Below are positions 34,519 to 43,435 of a DNA stretch of 61,968 nt, piece after piece. The first letter of the stretch is position 1. Every line of letters starts with the position of its first letter. A model generated the notes under the pieces. That model was not told where the DNA came from. It saw only the letters and a program-made list of their open reading frames with translations, and searched no databases. The translations under genes were made by a program, and so were the position numbers. Source of the stretch: Thermodesulfobacteriota bacterium (GTDB lineage Bacteria; Desulfobacterota; BSN033; UBA1163); NCBI GenBank assembly GCA_026415035.1, contig JAOAHX010000018.1:1-61968 (forward strand). Reading direction: 5' to 3'.

Positions 34519-34562
34519 ATGCTTGCGATCAGAGGAGATTCCATCTCGCCCGAGGGATCGGC

Positions 34563-35885
34563 GTGAAGAAACACCCCGTGGCCATCGTCCGATACGAAAA
34601 TCCTTTGGGGTCGGTACGAAGAGCGGTGGACCTCTGCCGAGGTCTCGATCACCTTCCTGCCAAAGGAAGGGTCTTTATTAAACCCAACATCGTCTTCTGG
34701 ACCCGGACCACTCCCTTCCCGAAATGGGGGGTGGTGACGACCTCACGGGTCGTGGAAGATATGGTGGTCCTTCTCAAAGAACGCGGCATCGACGATATCA
34801 CTATCGCTGAAGGGATCACCACCTTCGACCCGAAGGACAGGGAGACCCCTGCTCACGCCTTTGAAACCCTCGGGTACAATCTCCTGAAGAAACGCTACGG
34901 GATCAAGACCCTGGACGTCTTCGAGCGGCCCTTTCGGAAGGTCGATCTGGGGGCAGGGGTGGTCCTCAACTTCAATGAAGATATCCTCGAGGCCGACTTC
35001 GTGGTCAACCTCCCCGTGTTAAAAACCCATGCCCAGACCGTGGTGAGCCTCGGAATCAAGAACCTGAAGGGGCTGGTGGACGTCCCCTCCCGAAAGAGGT
35101 GCCACAACCCGGACCCCGAGAAGAACCTCAGCTACTGGGTCGCCCGGCTCGCCAACAAACTTCCGCCCTCCTTTACCCTGCTCGACGGGATCTTCACGGC
35201 AGAAAGAGGCCCTTTTTTCGAGGGAAGGTTGAGGAGGACAAATCTCCTTATCGCCTCTCCCGATCTCTTTTCAGCGGACAAGGTGGGAGCCAAGGTGTTA
35301 GGCTATGAGCCCTCCGAGGTCCCCTATCTCCGGTATGCCTCACAAGACTGGGGAAGGCCCCTCGACTTCTCCGATGTCGAAGTGATGGGGGAAAGGATGG
35401 AGGCGGTTTCTTCCTTCCATGAGTATGCGTTTCCTTATACTGAGGATGGAACGCTTCCAAAACCCATGGAGAAGCTTGGCATCAAGGGATTGACGTATCG
35501 AAAGTATGATGATACCATCTGTACCTACTGTTCCGGTTTCACCACGATCATGCTCATGGCGATCGCCCATGCCTGGAGGGGAAAACCCTGGGACGAAATC
35601 GAGATCCTGACCGGCAAGAGGATGAAGCCGACCCCGGGAAAGAAGAAGACGATCCTTCTGGGAAAGTGCATGGTTCAGGCGAATAAGGACAGCGAACATA
35701 TCCAGGAGATGATCGCGGTGAAAGGATGTCCGCCCGATCTGAAAGAGGCCCTCCAGGCCCTCCAGAGGGCGGGCATCGAGGCAAATCCATCCTTTTTCGA
35801 ACATATGGATATGGCGGCAGGGTTCTTCCTTAAACGATTTGAAGGGAAACCCGAATTCGACGAATCCTTCTACCGGGTGGTTTAA
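34563..35885 (+). CDS. DUF362 domain protein
   Basis: A 440-residue protein with an N-terminal DUF362 domain: VFIKPNIVFWT, GVVTTSRVVEDMVVLLKERGIDDITIAEG, DFVVNLPVLKTHAQTVVSLGIKNLKGLVDVPSRKRCHN, LDGIFTAERGP and SPDLFSADKVGAKVLGYEP. The C-terminal third has three cysteine sites (CTYC, GKC and GCPP) and no ferredoxin domain; it may hold an extra cofactor. DUF362 proteins are common in anaerobes but their reaction is unsettled. The gene starts with GTG and is followed after 13 nt by an acyl-CoA ligase gene, so the two probably share a pathway. No signal peptide. Confidence 0.85.
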   Translation: MKKHPVAIVRYENPLGSVRRAVDLCRGLDHLPAKGRVFIKPNIVFWTRTTPFPKWGVVTTSRVVEDMVVLLKERGIDDITIAEGITTFDPKDRETPAHAFETLGYNLLKKRYGIKTLDVFERPFRKVDLGAGVVLNFNEDILEADFVVNLPVLKTHAQTVVSLGIKNLKGLVDVPSRKRCHNPDPEKNLSYWVARLANKLPPSFTLLDGIFTAERGPFFEGRLRRTNLLIASPDLFSADKVGAKVLGYEPSEVPYLRYASQDWGRPLDFSDVEVMGERMEAVSSFHEYAFPYTEDGTLPKPMEKLGIKGLTYRKYDDTICTYCSGFTTIMLMAIAHAWRGKPWDEIEILTGKRMKPTPGKKKTILLGKCMVQANKDSEHIQEMIAVKGCPPDLKEALQALQRAGIEANPSFFEHMDMAAGFFLKRFEGKPEFDESFYRVV

Positions 35886-35898
35886 CGAGGAGTCCGGC

Positions 35899-37704
35899 AT
35901 GGGGCAGGAGACTTTACTCACCTATTTTTATCGGAATGTGAGGGAATGTCCCGATCGGGTGGCCTTACGCCACAAGGATTACGGGATCTGGCACGATGTC
36001 ACCTGGAAGCAGTATGGCGAGAAGGTGAGGCAGGTGGCCATGGGGCTGATCAGCCTCGGCCTGAAGAAAGGGGAGTGCGTCTCCATCATCAGCGAGAACC
36101 GGCCGGAGTGGGTCTATGCCGACTTCGGGATCATGTCCGCAGGAGGAGTGACCACCGGCATCTATACGACCAATGCCCCAGAACAGTGCGGCTACATCGT
36201 CCAGAATTCCGGTTCGAGATTCTATTTCGCGGAGAACGAGGAGCAGTTCGACAAGACCCTCAAGTTCAGGAAGGATACCCCCCATCTCGAAAAGGTGATC
36301 GTGATGGATATGGAGGGATTGAAGCGTTACCCTGACCCTCTCCTGATGAGCTTCGACGACCTGTTAAAGCGGGGAAAGGAGTTCGATGAGAAACATCCCG
36401 GTCTCTTTGAGCAGCGCCTGGGAGAGGTCCAACCTGAAGACCTGGCGGTCCTCATCTACACCTCCGGCACCACCGGGCCTCCCAAGGGAGCCATGCTCAC
36501 CCATGCCAACCTCCTCTTCATGAGCGAGGCCATGACCCGGGTGAATCCCGTGAAGGACGGCGACGAAACGCTCTCCTACCTCCCCCTGTGCCACATCTTC
36601 GAACAGCTCTTCACGGTGATGATCAATATCCGTTACCGGACGGTCTGCAATTTCATCGAGAGTCCCGACACGGTGATGGAGAATATGCGGGAGGTCTCTC
36701 CGACGATCACCTGCGGGGTGCCCCGCATCTGGGAGAAGTATGCCTCGGGGATCATGATCCGGATGGCTGACGCCACCTGGTTCAAGCGGACGGTCTTCAA
36801 GGCCTGTATGGGGATCGGCATGAAGTATGCCGATCGGAAGTTGAACTTTAAGCCCATTCCCTTCTATTTAAAAGCGGCTTATCTGGCCGCCTATGCGGCG
36901 GTCTTCCGTAAGCTCAAGGAACGTCTGGGCTTCGACCGGGTGCGGATCGCCTACTCCGGGGCCGCTCCCATCTCCCCGGACGTCCTGAAGTTCTTCAACG
37001 CCATCGGCCTTCCCCTTGTGGAGGGCTACGGCCAGACCGAGGGGACGGGCGTCACCACCGTCAGCCAGAAGGGACGACTCAAGATCGGGAAGGTCGGCCA
37101 ACCCCTTCCGGGCGTCGAGGTGAAGATCGCCGAGGACGGAGAGATCCTGGTGAGGGGGCCGGGCGTCTTCAAGGGCTATTTTAAGAACCCCGAGGCCACT
37201 GCCGAGACGCTCAAAGACGGATGGCTCCACTCGGGAGACGTGGGAGAGCTGGACGAGGATGGGTTTTTGAAGATCACCGACCGGAAGAAGGACCTGATCA
37301 TCACCGCGGGCGGAAAGAACATCGCCCCCCAGAACATCGAGAATCAGCTCAAATTCAGCCCCTACATCAACGATGCCATCGTCATCGGCGACCGTCGGAA
37401 ATATCTCGTGGCCCTCATCGCCATCGACGAGGAGAACGTGATCAAATATGCTCAGGATCACAAGATCCAGTTCAGCACCTATGCCAGCCTCACCCAGGCG
37501 CCGGAGATCCGGCAGCTGATTCAGAAGGAGGTGGACCGGGTCAATAAGACCCTTGCCCAGGTGGAGCAGGTCAAGAAGTTCGCCATCATCCCCAAGAAGC
37601 TCTACGAGGAGGATGGCGAGGTGACGCCGACCATGAAGGTGAAGCGCAAGGCGATCAACGAGGCTTACAAGGACGTGATTGAAAAGTTGTATAGGGGGGA
37701 TTGA
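35899..37704 (+). CDS. AMP-forming acyl-CoA synthetase (long-chain fatty acid-CoA ligase group)
   Basis: A 601-residue adenylate-forming enzyme that activates a carboxylic acid to its CoA thioester with ATP. Motifs: the phosphate-binding loop LIYTSGTTGPPKGAMLTH, YLPLCHIFEQ, GYGQTEGTG, the hinge region WLHSGDVGELDEDGFLKITDRKKDLIITAGGKNIAPQNIE, and a late TPTMKVKRK with the catalytic Lys. Sequence layout fits the COG1022 long-chain group; aromatic or cyclic acids cannot be excluded. The start at MGQETLL has GAGGAG upstream. The gene ends 55 nt before the convergent end of the liv operon. Confidence 0.92.
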   Translation: MGQETLLTYFYRNVRECPDRVALRHKDYGIWHDVTWKQYGEKVRQVAMGLISLGLKKGECVSIISENRPEWVYADFGIMSAGGVTTGIYTTNAPEQCGYIVQNSGSRFYFAENEEQFDKTLKFRKDTPHLEKVIVMDMEGLKRYPDPLLMSFDDLLKRGKEFDEKHPGLFEQRLGEVQPEDLAVLIYTSGTTGPPKGAMLTHANLLFMSEAMTRVNPVKDGDETLSYLPLCHIFEQLFTVMINIRYRTVCNFIESPDTVMENMREVSPTITCGVPRIWEKYASGIMIRMADATWFKRTVFKACMGIGMKYADRKLNFKPIPFYLKAAYLAAYAAVFRKLKERLGFDRVRIAYSGAAPISPDVLKFFNAIGLPLVEGYGQTEGTGVTTVSQKGRLKIGKVGQPLPGVEVKIAEDGEILVRGPGVFKGYFKNPEATAETLKDGWLHSGDVGELDEDGFLKITDRKKDLIITAGGKNIAPQNIENQLKFSPYINDAIVIGDRRKYLVALIAIDEENVIKYAQDHKIQFSTYASLTQAPEIRQLIQKEVDRVNKTLAQVEQVKKFAIIPKKLYEEDGEVTPTMKVKRKAINEAYKDVIEKLYRGD

Positions 37705-37759
37705 AAGGGAAATTCCAGATGCGCCCTTCGAGGGCCAAGACCCAAAAATTCTCCGATGC

Positions 37760-38527
37760 TTACCGCCAGCGTTTCTTCCGTTTCCACCTCTGATAGCCTT
37801 TGGCCGATTCCTCAGAACGGATGCCGAGATAGAATTCTTTGACATCCTCGTCCTGAAGAAGGATTTCGGGTTTATTGGCCGCCACGATCCTTCCGCTTTC
37901 GAGGACGAAGGCGTAGTCCGAAATCCTCAAGGCCATCTTCGCATTCTGTTCCACGAGGAGGATCGTCGTCCCCTCATCGTTGATCGTCTGGATGATGCCG
38001 AAGATCTCCTTGACGAGAAGGGGGGAGAGCCCCAGAGAGGGTTCATCGAGCATCAAGAGTTTGGGACGGGCCATCAGGGCCCTCCCGATGGCCAGCATCT
38101 GCTGTTCGCCACCGCTGAGCGTCCCCGCCCACTGATCCTTTCTCTGCCGAAGGATGGGAAAGTGGTGGAGGACCCGTTCGTAGTCCTCCCGGATCCCCTT
38201 TTTGTCCCTTCGGGTGTAGGCCCCCATCTTCAAGTTTTCGTCGACGCTCAACTCGGGAAAGACCTCTCGTCCCTCGGGGACGTAGGAGATGCCGAGATGG
38301 ACGATCTCCTCGGCGTCCTTCCCGTCGATCCTCTTGCCCATGAATTCGATCGTCCCCTTGTCGGGTTGATCTTCCAGGAGCCCCATGATCGTCTTGAGGA
38401 TGGTCGTCTTTCCGGCGCCGTTGGCCCCGAGGATGGAGACGATCTGTTTCTCCTGGACCTCGAGGGAGACTCCCCGGATTGCCATGATGAGACCATAGAA
38501 GGTTTCGATGTTTTTAACGTTGAGCAA
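37760..38527 (-). CDS. livF: Branched-chain amino-acid-type ABC transporter ATPase LivF
   Basis: A 255-residue ABC ATPase. Walker A GANGAGKTT, signature LSGGEQQMLAIGRAL and Walker B LLMLDEPSLGLSP; the LivF-type end YAFVLESGRIVA is followed by an extra basic tail (KGYQRWKRKKRWR). The start is a TTG that overlaps the livG end by 14 nt, with a GGAGAGGAAGAG site. It is the last gene of the liv operon. Confidence 0.93.
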   Translation of the reverse strand: MLNVKNIETFYGLIMAIRGVSLEVQEKQIVSILGANGAGKTTILKTIMGLLEDQPDKGTIEFMGKRIDGKDAEEIVHLGISYVPEGREVFPELSVDENLKMGAYTRRDKKGIREDYERVLHHFPILRQRKDQWAGTLSGGEQQMLAIGRALMARPKLLMLDEPSLGLSPLLVKEIFGIIQTINDEGTTILLVEQNAKMALRISDYAFVLESGRIVAANKPEILLQDEDVKEFYLGIRSEESAKGYQRWKRKKRWR

Positions 38528-39305
38528 GGCTCTCTTCCTCTCCTAAATAGGCCTTCAAGACCTCGGGATGCCTCTGGATCTCCTGGGGCAACCCCTCGGC
38601 GATCTTCTCTCCGAAATTGAGGGCCAGGATTCGGTCAGAGACCTCCATGATCAGGTTCATGTCATGCTCGACGAGCAGGACCGTGATGCCGAGATCGTCC
38701 CGGATGTCCTGGATGGAGAAGATCATGTCCATCTTCTCCTCGAGGTTCATCCCTGCGGAAGGTTCGTCGAGAAGGATCAACTCCGGTTCCAGGGCCAGGG
38801 CCCGGCCCAATTCCACCAGTTTTCGGGTCCCGTAAGGGAGATTGATCACAAACTGGTTTCTTGCGGATTGCAAGTCCAGGAAGTCGATGATCTCTTCCAC
38901 CTTCCGCCGATGTTCGATCTCCTCCCGGGCGGCCTTTGAATTCTTATTGAGGAAGGTGGCTCCGCTCCAGACGCCCGTTTTCATGTGGATGTGACGGCCC
39001 AGCATCAGGTTATCCATCGTGGTCATGTGGGAGAAGAGCTCGATGTTCTGAAAGGTCCGGGCGATCCCTTTCTTGGCCACCTGATGGGGCTTCAGATGGG
39101 TGATCTCCTCCCCTTTGAAATAGATCTTTCCGGCGTCAGGAGGATAGATCCCGCTGATGCAGTTGAAGATGGTCGTCTTGCCCGCCCCGTTCGGCCCGAT
39201 GATCGAGTAGATGGTCCCCTTCTGGACCTCGAAGCTCACCCGGTTGAGGGCCTTGATCCCCCCGAAGGAGATGGTCAGGTTTTCGATTTTTAGGATCGGC
39301 TCCAT
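38514..39305 (-). CDS. livG: Branched-chain amino-acid-type ABC transporter ATPase LivG
   Basis: A 263-residue ATPase with GPNGAGKTTIFN, the LivG-specific block (ARTFQNIELFSHMTTMDNLMLGRH), the region PYGTRKLVELGRALALEPELILLDEPSAGMN, and VLLVEHDMNLIMEVSDRILALNFG. The start at MEPILKIENL is preferred over the open frame upstream, which is low-complexity Arg/Ser sequence. It pairs with LivF on the LivH/LivM permeases. Confidence 0.94.
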   Translation of the reverse strand: MEPILKIENLTISFGGIKALNRVSFEVQKGTIYSIIGPNGAGKTTIFNCISGIYPPDAGKIYFKGEEITHLKPHQVAKKGIARTFQNIELFSHMTTMDNLMLGRHIHMKTGVWSGATFLNKNSKAAREEIEHRRKVEEIIDFLDLQSARNQFVINLPYGTRKLVELGRALALEPELILLDEPSAGMNLEEKMDMIFSIQDIRDDLGITVLLVEHDMNLIMEVSDRILALNFGEKIAEGLPQEIQRHPEVLKAYLGEEESLAQR

Positions 39306-39372
39306 GGAAGTTCGATCGCCCAAGGAAGGCCGGGGGCGGGCAGAGAGGGTCCTCTCCCTGCCCTGTCCCCCT

Positions 39373-40563
39373 CTACTTCGTGATCTGGATCCAGTCCGTG
39401 AGCCTCTCGATCGAGCCGTCAGGACGGACCTTCCCATAGAAGACATGTTTCCCGCCCTGCCGGTCCATCGGCGTTTTCGCCGGACCATAGGTGATGGGCG
39501 GACCGATGCCTTGCCAGTTCTTGAGCGTTTCCATGGCGCTCACCCAGGTCTCGGGGGTCAAATTCCTCCCGGCCCTCCGGAGCCCTTCGAAGAAGGGCTC
39601 GGCGAAGATGATGCCGGCATAGTAGAAGACGCCCCAGCGCTCCTGGGGGGCATATTTCTTCTGGGCCTCTCGGTATTTGACCATCAGGGGATGGTTGGAG
39701 TCCGGAAGCTCACCGAAGAAGGAGTTGATCATTCCGGCCCATAACCCTTTGGTGATGCTCATCATCAGGGCCGCGTCGGAAAGGGTGTTGCTTGTCGCCC
39801 ACTGAGGTTTGAATCCGATCTTGGCCGTCTCCGCCAGAAGCAGGGCGGCATGGGTGGGCATGGCCCACATGATGACCGCTTCGGCTCCGGAGTTCTTCAA
39901 TTTTAAGGCGTGGGTGCTGAGATCCCGGTCGGTCACCTCCGCAGAGACCTTCTCGACCAGCTTCAATTTGTGCTTCAAGAGATAGCGCTCCACCCCCATA
40001 AGCCCCTGTTTTCCGTAATCGTCGTTCTGATAGAACATGGCGATCTTTTTGAACCCAAGCTTCTCATAGAGGTAGCCCGTGAGGTTGAAGGCCTCATCGT
40101 CGTAGAGGGGGTAGATGGCGAAGAGGTACTTTTGGATCGGGGTGATCCATTCATAGACGCCCGTGACCGGGCCGCACCAGGGGACTTTGTTCTCCATCAG
40201 GTAATCCCGGGCGGTCATCCCGGTGGCCACCCCGACGCCTCCCACGACGGCGAAGACGCCGATCTGCTCTACAAATTCCTTTGCGATGGCCTTGGTCTTG
40301 GCCGGCATGTAGGAGTCGTCCCGCAAAAAGTATCGGATCTTTCTTCCGTGGATCCCGCCCTCATCGTTGATGATCTTGACCAGAAGGTCCGTCCCTCTGG
40401 CCACGGCTCCCCAAGGGGCAGCGGGTCCGGTTTGAGGCCCCCATTGTCCGATGAGGATCTCTGTGTCCGTAACCCCCCGGACGGCCTGACCCCATGTCGG
40501 AGAAGAGATGAGAAATCCAAACATCGTAAGAATAAGACCGATCCCCCATTGACGCTTCCTCAT
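39373..40563 (-). CDS. livK: Branched-chain amino-acid-type periplasmic binding protein (LivK family)
   Basis: A 396-residue solute-binding protein with a signal peptide (MRKRQWGIGLILTMFGFLISSPTWGQA) and the peripla_BP_6 pattern: VTDTEILIGQWGPQTGPAAPWG, LLVKIINDEGGIHGRKIRYFLRDDSY, KTKAIAKEFVEQIGVFAVVGGVGVATG, KIAMFYQNDDYGKQGLMGVERYL, and LSTHALKLKNSGAEAVIMWA. Such proteins bind amino acids, aliphatic amides, fatty acids or aromatic acids; the residues do not settle which. AGGAGG lies before the chosen ATG. Confidence 0.92.
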   Translation of the reverse strand: MRKRQWGIGLILTMFGFLISSPTWGQAVRGVTDTEILIGQWGPQTGPAAPWGAVARGTDLLVKIINDEGGIHGRKIRYFLRDDSYMPAKTKAIAKEFVEQIGVFAVVGGVGVATGMTARDYLMENKVPWCGPVTGVYEWITPIQKYLFAIYPLYDDEAFNLTGYLYEKLGFKKIAMFYQNDDYGKQGLMGVERYLLKHKLKLVEKVSAEVTDRDLSTHALKLKNSGAEAVIMWAMPTHAALLLAETAKIGFKPQWATSNTLSDAALMMSITKGLWAGMINSFFGELPDSNHPLMVKYREAQKKYAPQERWGVFYYAGIIFAEPFFEGLRRAGRNLTPETWVSAMETLKNWQGIGPPITYGPAKTPMDRQGGKHVFYGKVRPDGSIERLTDWIQITK

Positions 40564-40621
40564 CCTATTCGCCTCCTTTCTTAGTTTTCCCATCATTAAA
40601 CGGTTGACCCCGACTCTTCGT

Positions 40622-41494
40622 TTAAACCTTTTTCACGTAATGCCTGGCCAATAACCCGCTCGGTCTCACGCAGAGCATCAGGACGATGATCGCAAAGGCC
40701 ACGACCGATTTGAACGAGAGGGAGACGTAGCCTCCGAAGAGATTTTCGATCACTCCCAGCAGGGCCCCTCCCAGGGCGGCTCCCGGAAGACTGGTCATCC
40801 CGCCGAGGACCCCCGAGGCGAAACCTTTGAGGAGGGGATCCATCATCATGGGGGGATCGAGCACGCCCAAGGCGGCGATGAGCATGCCCGCCACGGCTCC
40901 GACCATGGAGCTGAGAGCCCAGGTGAAGGAGTAGATCCATTTGGTCCGGATCCCCATGACGCGGGCCGCCAGTTGATTCTGTTGGGTGGCCCGCATGGCG
41001 ATGCCCCATTTCGTATAACGAAAGAAGAGAAAGAGGATGAACATCAGGAAGAGGGAGACGATGATCGTCCAGAAGTTGATTTTGCTGATCACCAATCCCG
41101 AGAGGTTGTAGGTCTCGATGTTGGAGACCGGGAAGGGGAGGGATCTCTGGTCGGGACCCCATTTCCATCCCACAAATCCCATCAGGATCATTTCAAAGCC
41201 GAGGGTGATGATGATCAGACCGAGGACCGTCGGGTCTTTGGCACGCCTGAGGAAGGCAAATTCAAAGAAGACCGCCAGGAGGACGGCAAACAGGAGGGTG
41301 AGGGCCAGGGCGTAGGGGAAAGGGAGCTTATAGGTATCGAGGAGGGTGAAGGCAATGAAGGTGCTGATCATCGCCATCTCCCCCTGAGCAAAGTTGAGGA
41401 CTTCGGAGGTCTTATAGATGATAACCATGGCCAGCGCCAGAAGGGCGTAACAGGCGCCCACCGCCAATCCGCTCACAATCAGTTGTCCCAGCAT
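40622..41494 (-). CDS. livH: Branched-chain amino-acid-type ABC permease LivH
   Basis: A 290-residue permease with about eight membrane segments. LivH hallmarks: VSGLAVGACYALLALAMVIIYKTSEVLNFAQGEMAMI at the N-terminus, and the coupling loop DPLLKGFASGVLGGMTSLPGAALGGALLGVIENL. GGAGCCC precedes the ATG. It forms a heterodimer with LivM. Confidence 0.94.
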   Translation of the reverse strand: MLGQLIVSGLAVGACYALLALAMVIIYKTSEVLNFAQGEMAMISTFIAFTLLDTYKLPFPYALALTLLFAVLLAVFFEFAFLRRAKDPTVLGLIIITLGFEMILMGFVGWKWGPDQRSLPFPVSNIETYNLSGLVISKINFWTIIVSLFLMFILFLFFRYTKWGIAMRATQQNQLAARVMGIRTKWIYSFTWALSSMVGAVAGMLIAALGVLDPPMMMDPLLKGFASGVLGGMTSLPGAALGGALLGVIENLFGGYVSLSFKSVVAFAIIVLMLCVRPSGLLARHYVKKV

Positions 41495-41536
41495 ATTGGG
41501 CTCCGAGAAGCTATTCGAAATCCGACTTTGAGCCTT

Positions 41537-42598
41537 TTAAAAGGGCCAGGTCTTCCAGTATCGCTTGCAACGGATCCAGAATCCGAAGATTCCCAGCGGT
41601 TCAAAGAGGACGATGAGGATCATGATGAGGCCGTAAACGATGACCGCGATGTTTGAGATCCCTGCCATGCTCATGTATTTCTGGGAAAAAGCGACGAGGG
41701 CGGGCCCGATAAGAGAAATGTCCTGGATGGCTTGCAGTTTAATGTCGAGAAAGGTCATCAGGGCCGCTCCGCTGATGGACCCCATGATCGAGCCCAATCC
41801 ACCGACGACCACCATCGCCAAAAAGGTGATCGACATGATGAGGTGGAAACTCTCCGGGTTGATGAAGCCCAGGATGAAGGCATAGAGGCCTCCTGCGATC
41901 CCGGTATAAAAAGCGCTCACGGCGAAGGCGAGGGTCTTGTAATAGGTGAGATTGACCCCCATGGCTTCGGCCGCGATGTCGCTGTCGCGAATGGCAATGA
42001 AGGCCCGGCCCACCCGGGTCTTCATCAACTTCACGGCACCGATGACCATGACCGTGGCGATGACCATGATCAGGTAATAAAAATGGAGATCTTTGATCGG
42101 CACCCCGAGGAATTCGAGTTTCGGGGCCTGCAGCCCCATCCGCCCACCGAAGAATTCGAGGTGTTTGATGGTCGTGGTCACCGCCATGCCGAACCCGAGG
42201 GTCGCGATGGCGAGGTAGGGCCCCTTCAGTCGCAGGGCCGGGAGCCCCAAGAGGAATCCAAAGGCAGAGGAAGCGAATCCCGCGAGGGGAAGGGCAACAA
42301 GAAGGGGAAGGTTCCACCTCGAGACCAGGATGACCGAAGCAAAAGCACCGATGGCGAAGAAGCCGGCATGTCCCATGGAGATCTGGCCGGTATATCCGAC
42401 GAGGATGTTCAGGCCGACGGCGACGATGGCATGGACCGCGATCAGGTTGACGATATATAGGGAGAGGCCTAAAAGGTGATAGGTTTTGATGAGATAGGGC
42501 AAAAGGGCGAGAAAGAGGAGAAAGAGAAGGCTCCAGACCAGAATGGTGTTGCTCTTGAAAAGTTCGATGTCTTCATAATAGTTTCGTTTGATATCCAC
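41537..42598 (-). CDS. livM: Branched-chain amino-acid-type ABC permease LivM
   Basis: A 353-residue permease: LSLYIVNLIAVHAIVAVGLNILVGYTGQISMGHAGFFAIGAFASVIL is the LivM signature, followed by LKGPYLAIATLGFGMAV, VGRAFIAIRDSDIAAEAMGVNLTYYKTLAFAVSAFYTGIAGGLYAF and VVGGLGSIMGSISGAALMTFL. It begins with GTG, without a clear ribosome site, and heads the operon behind a strong promoter. The order livM-H-K-G-F places the binding protein in the middle. Confidence 0.94.
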   Translation of the reverse strand: MDIKRNYYEDIELFKSNTILVWSLLFLLFLALLPYLIKTYHLLGLSLYIVNLIAVHAIVAVGLNILVGYTGQISMGHAGFFAIGAFASVILVSRWNLPLLVALPLAGFASSAFGFLLGLPALRLKGPYLAIATLGFGMAVTTTIKHLEFFGGRMGLQAPKLEFLGVPIKDLHFYYLIMVIATVMVIGAVKLMKTRVGRAFIAIRDSDIAAEAMGVNLTYYKTLAFAVSAFYTGIAGGLYAFILGFINPESFHLIMSITFLAMVVVGGLGSIMGSISGAALMTFLDIKLQAIQDISLIGPALVAFSQKYMSMAGISNIAVIVYGLIMILIVLFEPLGIFGFWIRCKRYWKTWPF

Positions 42599-42661
42599 GA
42601 GACGTCAACCGATTAGGACGGATCCTTTATTTAAAATCGTTTTCCTCCAAGGCGTGATGTT

Positions 42662-42689
42662 ATTATAGGCCTCGCCCAGCTTTTGTCAA
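42662..42689 (-). promoter_or_regulatory. Strong sigma-70-type promoter for the liv operon
   Basis: On the minus strand TTGACA and TATAAT, both consensus, are separated by 16 nt, about 65 nt upstream of the livM GTG. Confidence 0.8.
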
Positions 42690-42731
42690 CTCTTTTTTTA
42701 AAGAAGTTCGGAGAGTTAACCCTCCCCTCAT

Positions 42732-42760
42732 TTGACAAAGAGGAAGGGTTCCACTATAAA
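42732..42760 (+). promoter_or_regulatory. Sigma-70-type promoter for the unrecognised gene at 42803
   Basis: TTGACA and TATAAA with 17 nt between, 43-70 nt upstream of the start chosen for the next gene. It is divergent from the liv promoter 43 nt away. Confidence 0.75.
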
Positions 42761-42802
42761 ATAGTCCATTCGCGAAGAGAAGGGGAAGGGGGAGAAGGGC
42801 CG

Positions 42803-43261
42803 GTGGTGAAGTTCTTCGAGCTGATTCGAGGGGGAGGGGAGAGGGAGAGGGTCGCTCCGAAAGAGGAGAGGACCTACGAGGAACAGATGGATGAACTCAC
42901 CTCCTGGAATATCGAGCATACGGACATCCTGAAGATTCTAAGGCAGGAGATTAACGAGGAAAGGTTGGCACGCTGGTCGGAGGCCCTGGAGAGAGGGGTT
43001 CGAAGGCATCTCGATCCCAAATGGGTCACCAACGAGGCAGCCCCTCTCATGGCGGTCTATCGTGACCTGTATCGATTTGTGAAGGAGATGAGGGTGAGGC
43101 TATTAGGGCACCCCTCGGTGCAGGGGATGAAATCCTTGGAGCGTTCCGATTCCCTGGTGGTTTGCATCCTGTGCGGGATTCGGGCGTTGCAGAAGGAGAG
43201 AGGGGCGAAACGGCCCATCGATACCCTCCAATGGATGATCCTCGAAAGGTATTTAGGATAA
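42803..43261 (+). CDS. Unrecognised protein, conserved-looking, cytoplasmic
   Basis: About 152 residues, not recognised. It is mostly charged and helical (EERTYEEQMDELTSWNIEHTDILKILRQEINEERLARWSEALERGVRR, then YRDLYRFVKEMRVRLL), with one CILCGIRAL motif near the end and no membrane segment or signal peptide. The start is taken as one of two adjacent GTG codons because the -10 box of a good promoter lies just upstream and GGGGGAGAAGG is the ribosome site; the frame is open further upstream but would begin before the promoter. It is followed by the tRNA-Val promoter. Codon use resembles its neighbours, so it is probably a real, native gene. Confidence 0.65.
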   Translation: MVKFFELIRGGGERERVAPKEERTYEEQMDELTSWNIEHTDILKILRQEINEERLARWSEALERGVRRHLDPKWVTNEAAPLMAVYRDLYRFVKEMRVRLLGHPSVQGMKSLERSDSLVVCILCGIRALQKERGAKRPIDTLQWMILERYLG

Positions 43262-43281
43262 CGCCCGGCTCCTTTAAGGGG

Positions 43282-43310
43282 TTGACATTTTGAAGCGGTT
43301 CAATAATAAT
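43282..43310 (+). promoter_or_regulatory. Promoter of tRNA-Val
   Basis: TTGACA and AATAAT with a 17-nt spacer; the -10 box ends 9 nt before the first tRNA base, the expected distance. Confidence 0.75.
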
Positions 43311-43319
43311 TCAGCACGA

Positions 43320-43394
43320 GGGCGCTTAGTTCAGGGGGAGAACGCCTGCTTCACACGCAGGAAGTCAGAGGTTCAAATCCTCTAGCGCCCACCA
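43320..43394 (+). tRNA. tRNA-Val (CAC anticodon)
   Basis: A complete cloverleaf: 7-bp acceptor stem GGGCGCT/AGCGCCC, D arm GTTC-GAAC, anticodon stem CCTGC/GCAGG with loop TTCACAC (anticodon CAC), T arm AGAGG-TTCAAAT-CCTCT, discriminator A and an encoded CCA end. It reads GTG valine codons. yebC starts 41 nt downstream, perhaps on the same transcript. Confidence 0.96.
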
Positions 43395-43435
43395 TCTCTT
43401 TCTCGATTCGCCTTGCCACTCGCAAGAGGGAAGCG

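Noticed and set aside
37723-37735. GCCCT-TCG-AGGGC hairpin between the acyl-CoA ligase gene and livF
   Set aside because: The stem has five pairs and no T run on either strand; too weak to call a terminator.
42683-42802. Upstream extension (TTG start) of the unrecognised gene at 42803
   Set aside because: The extension would begin before a near-consensus promoter and includes the -35 and -10 boxes in coding sequence; the GTG after the promoter with a ribosome site is more plausible.
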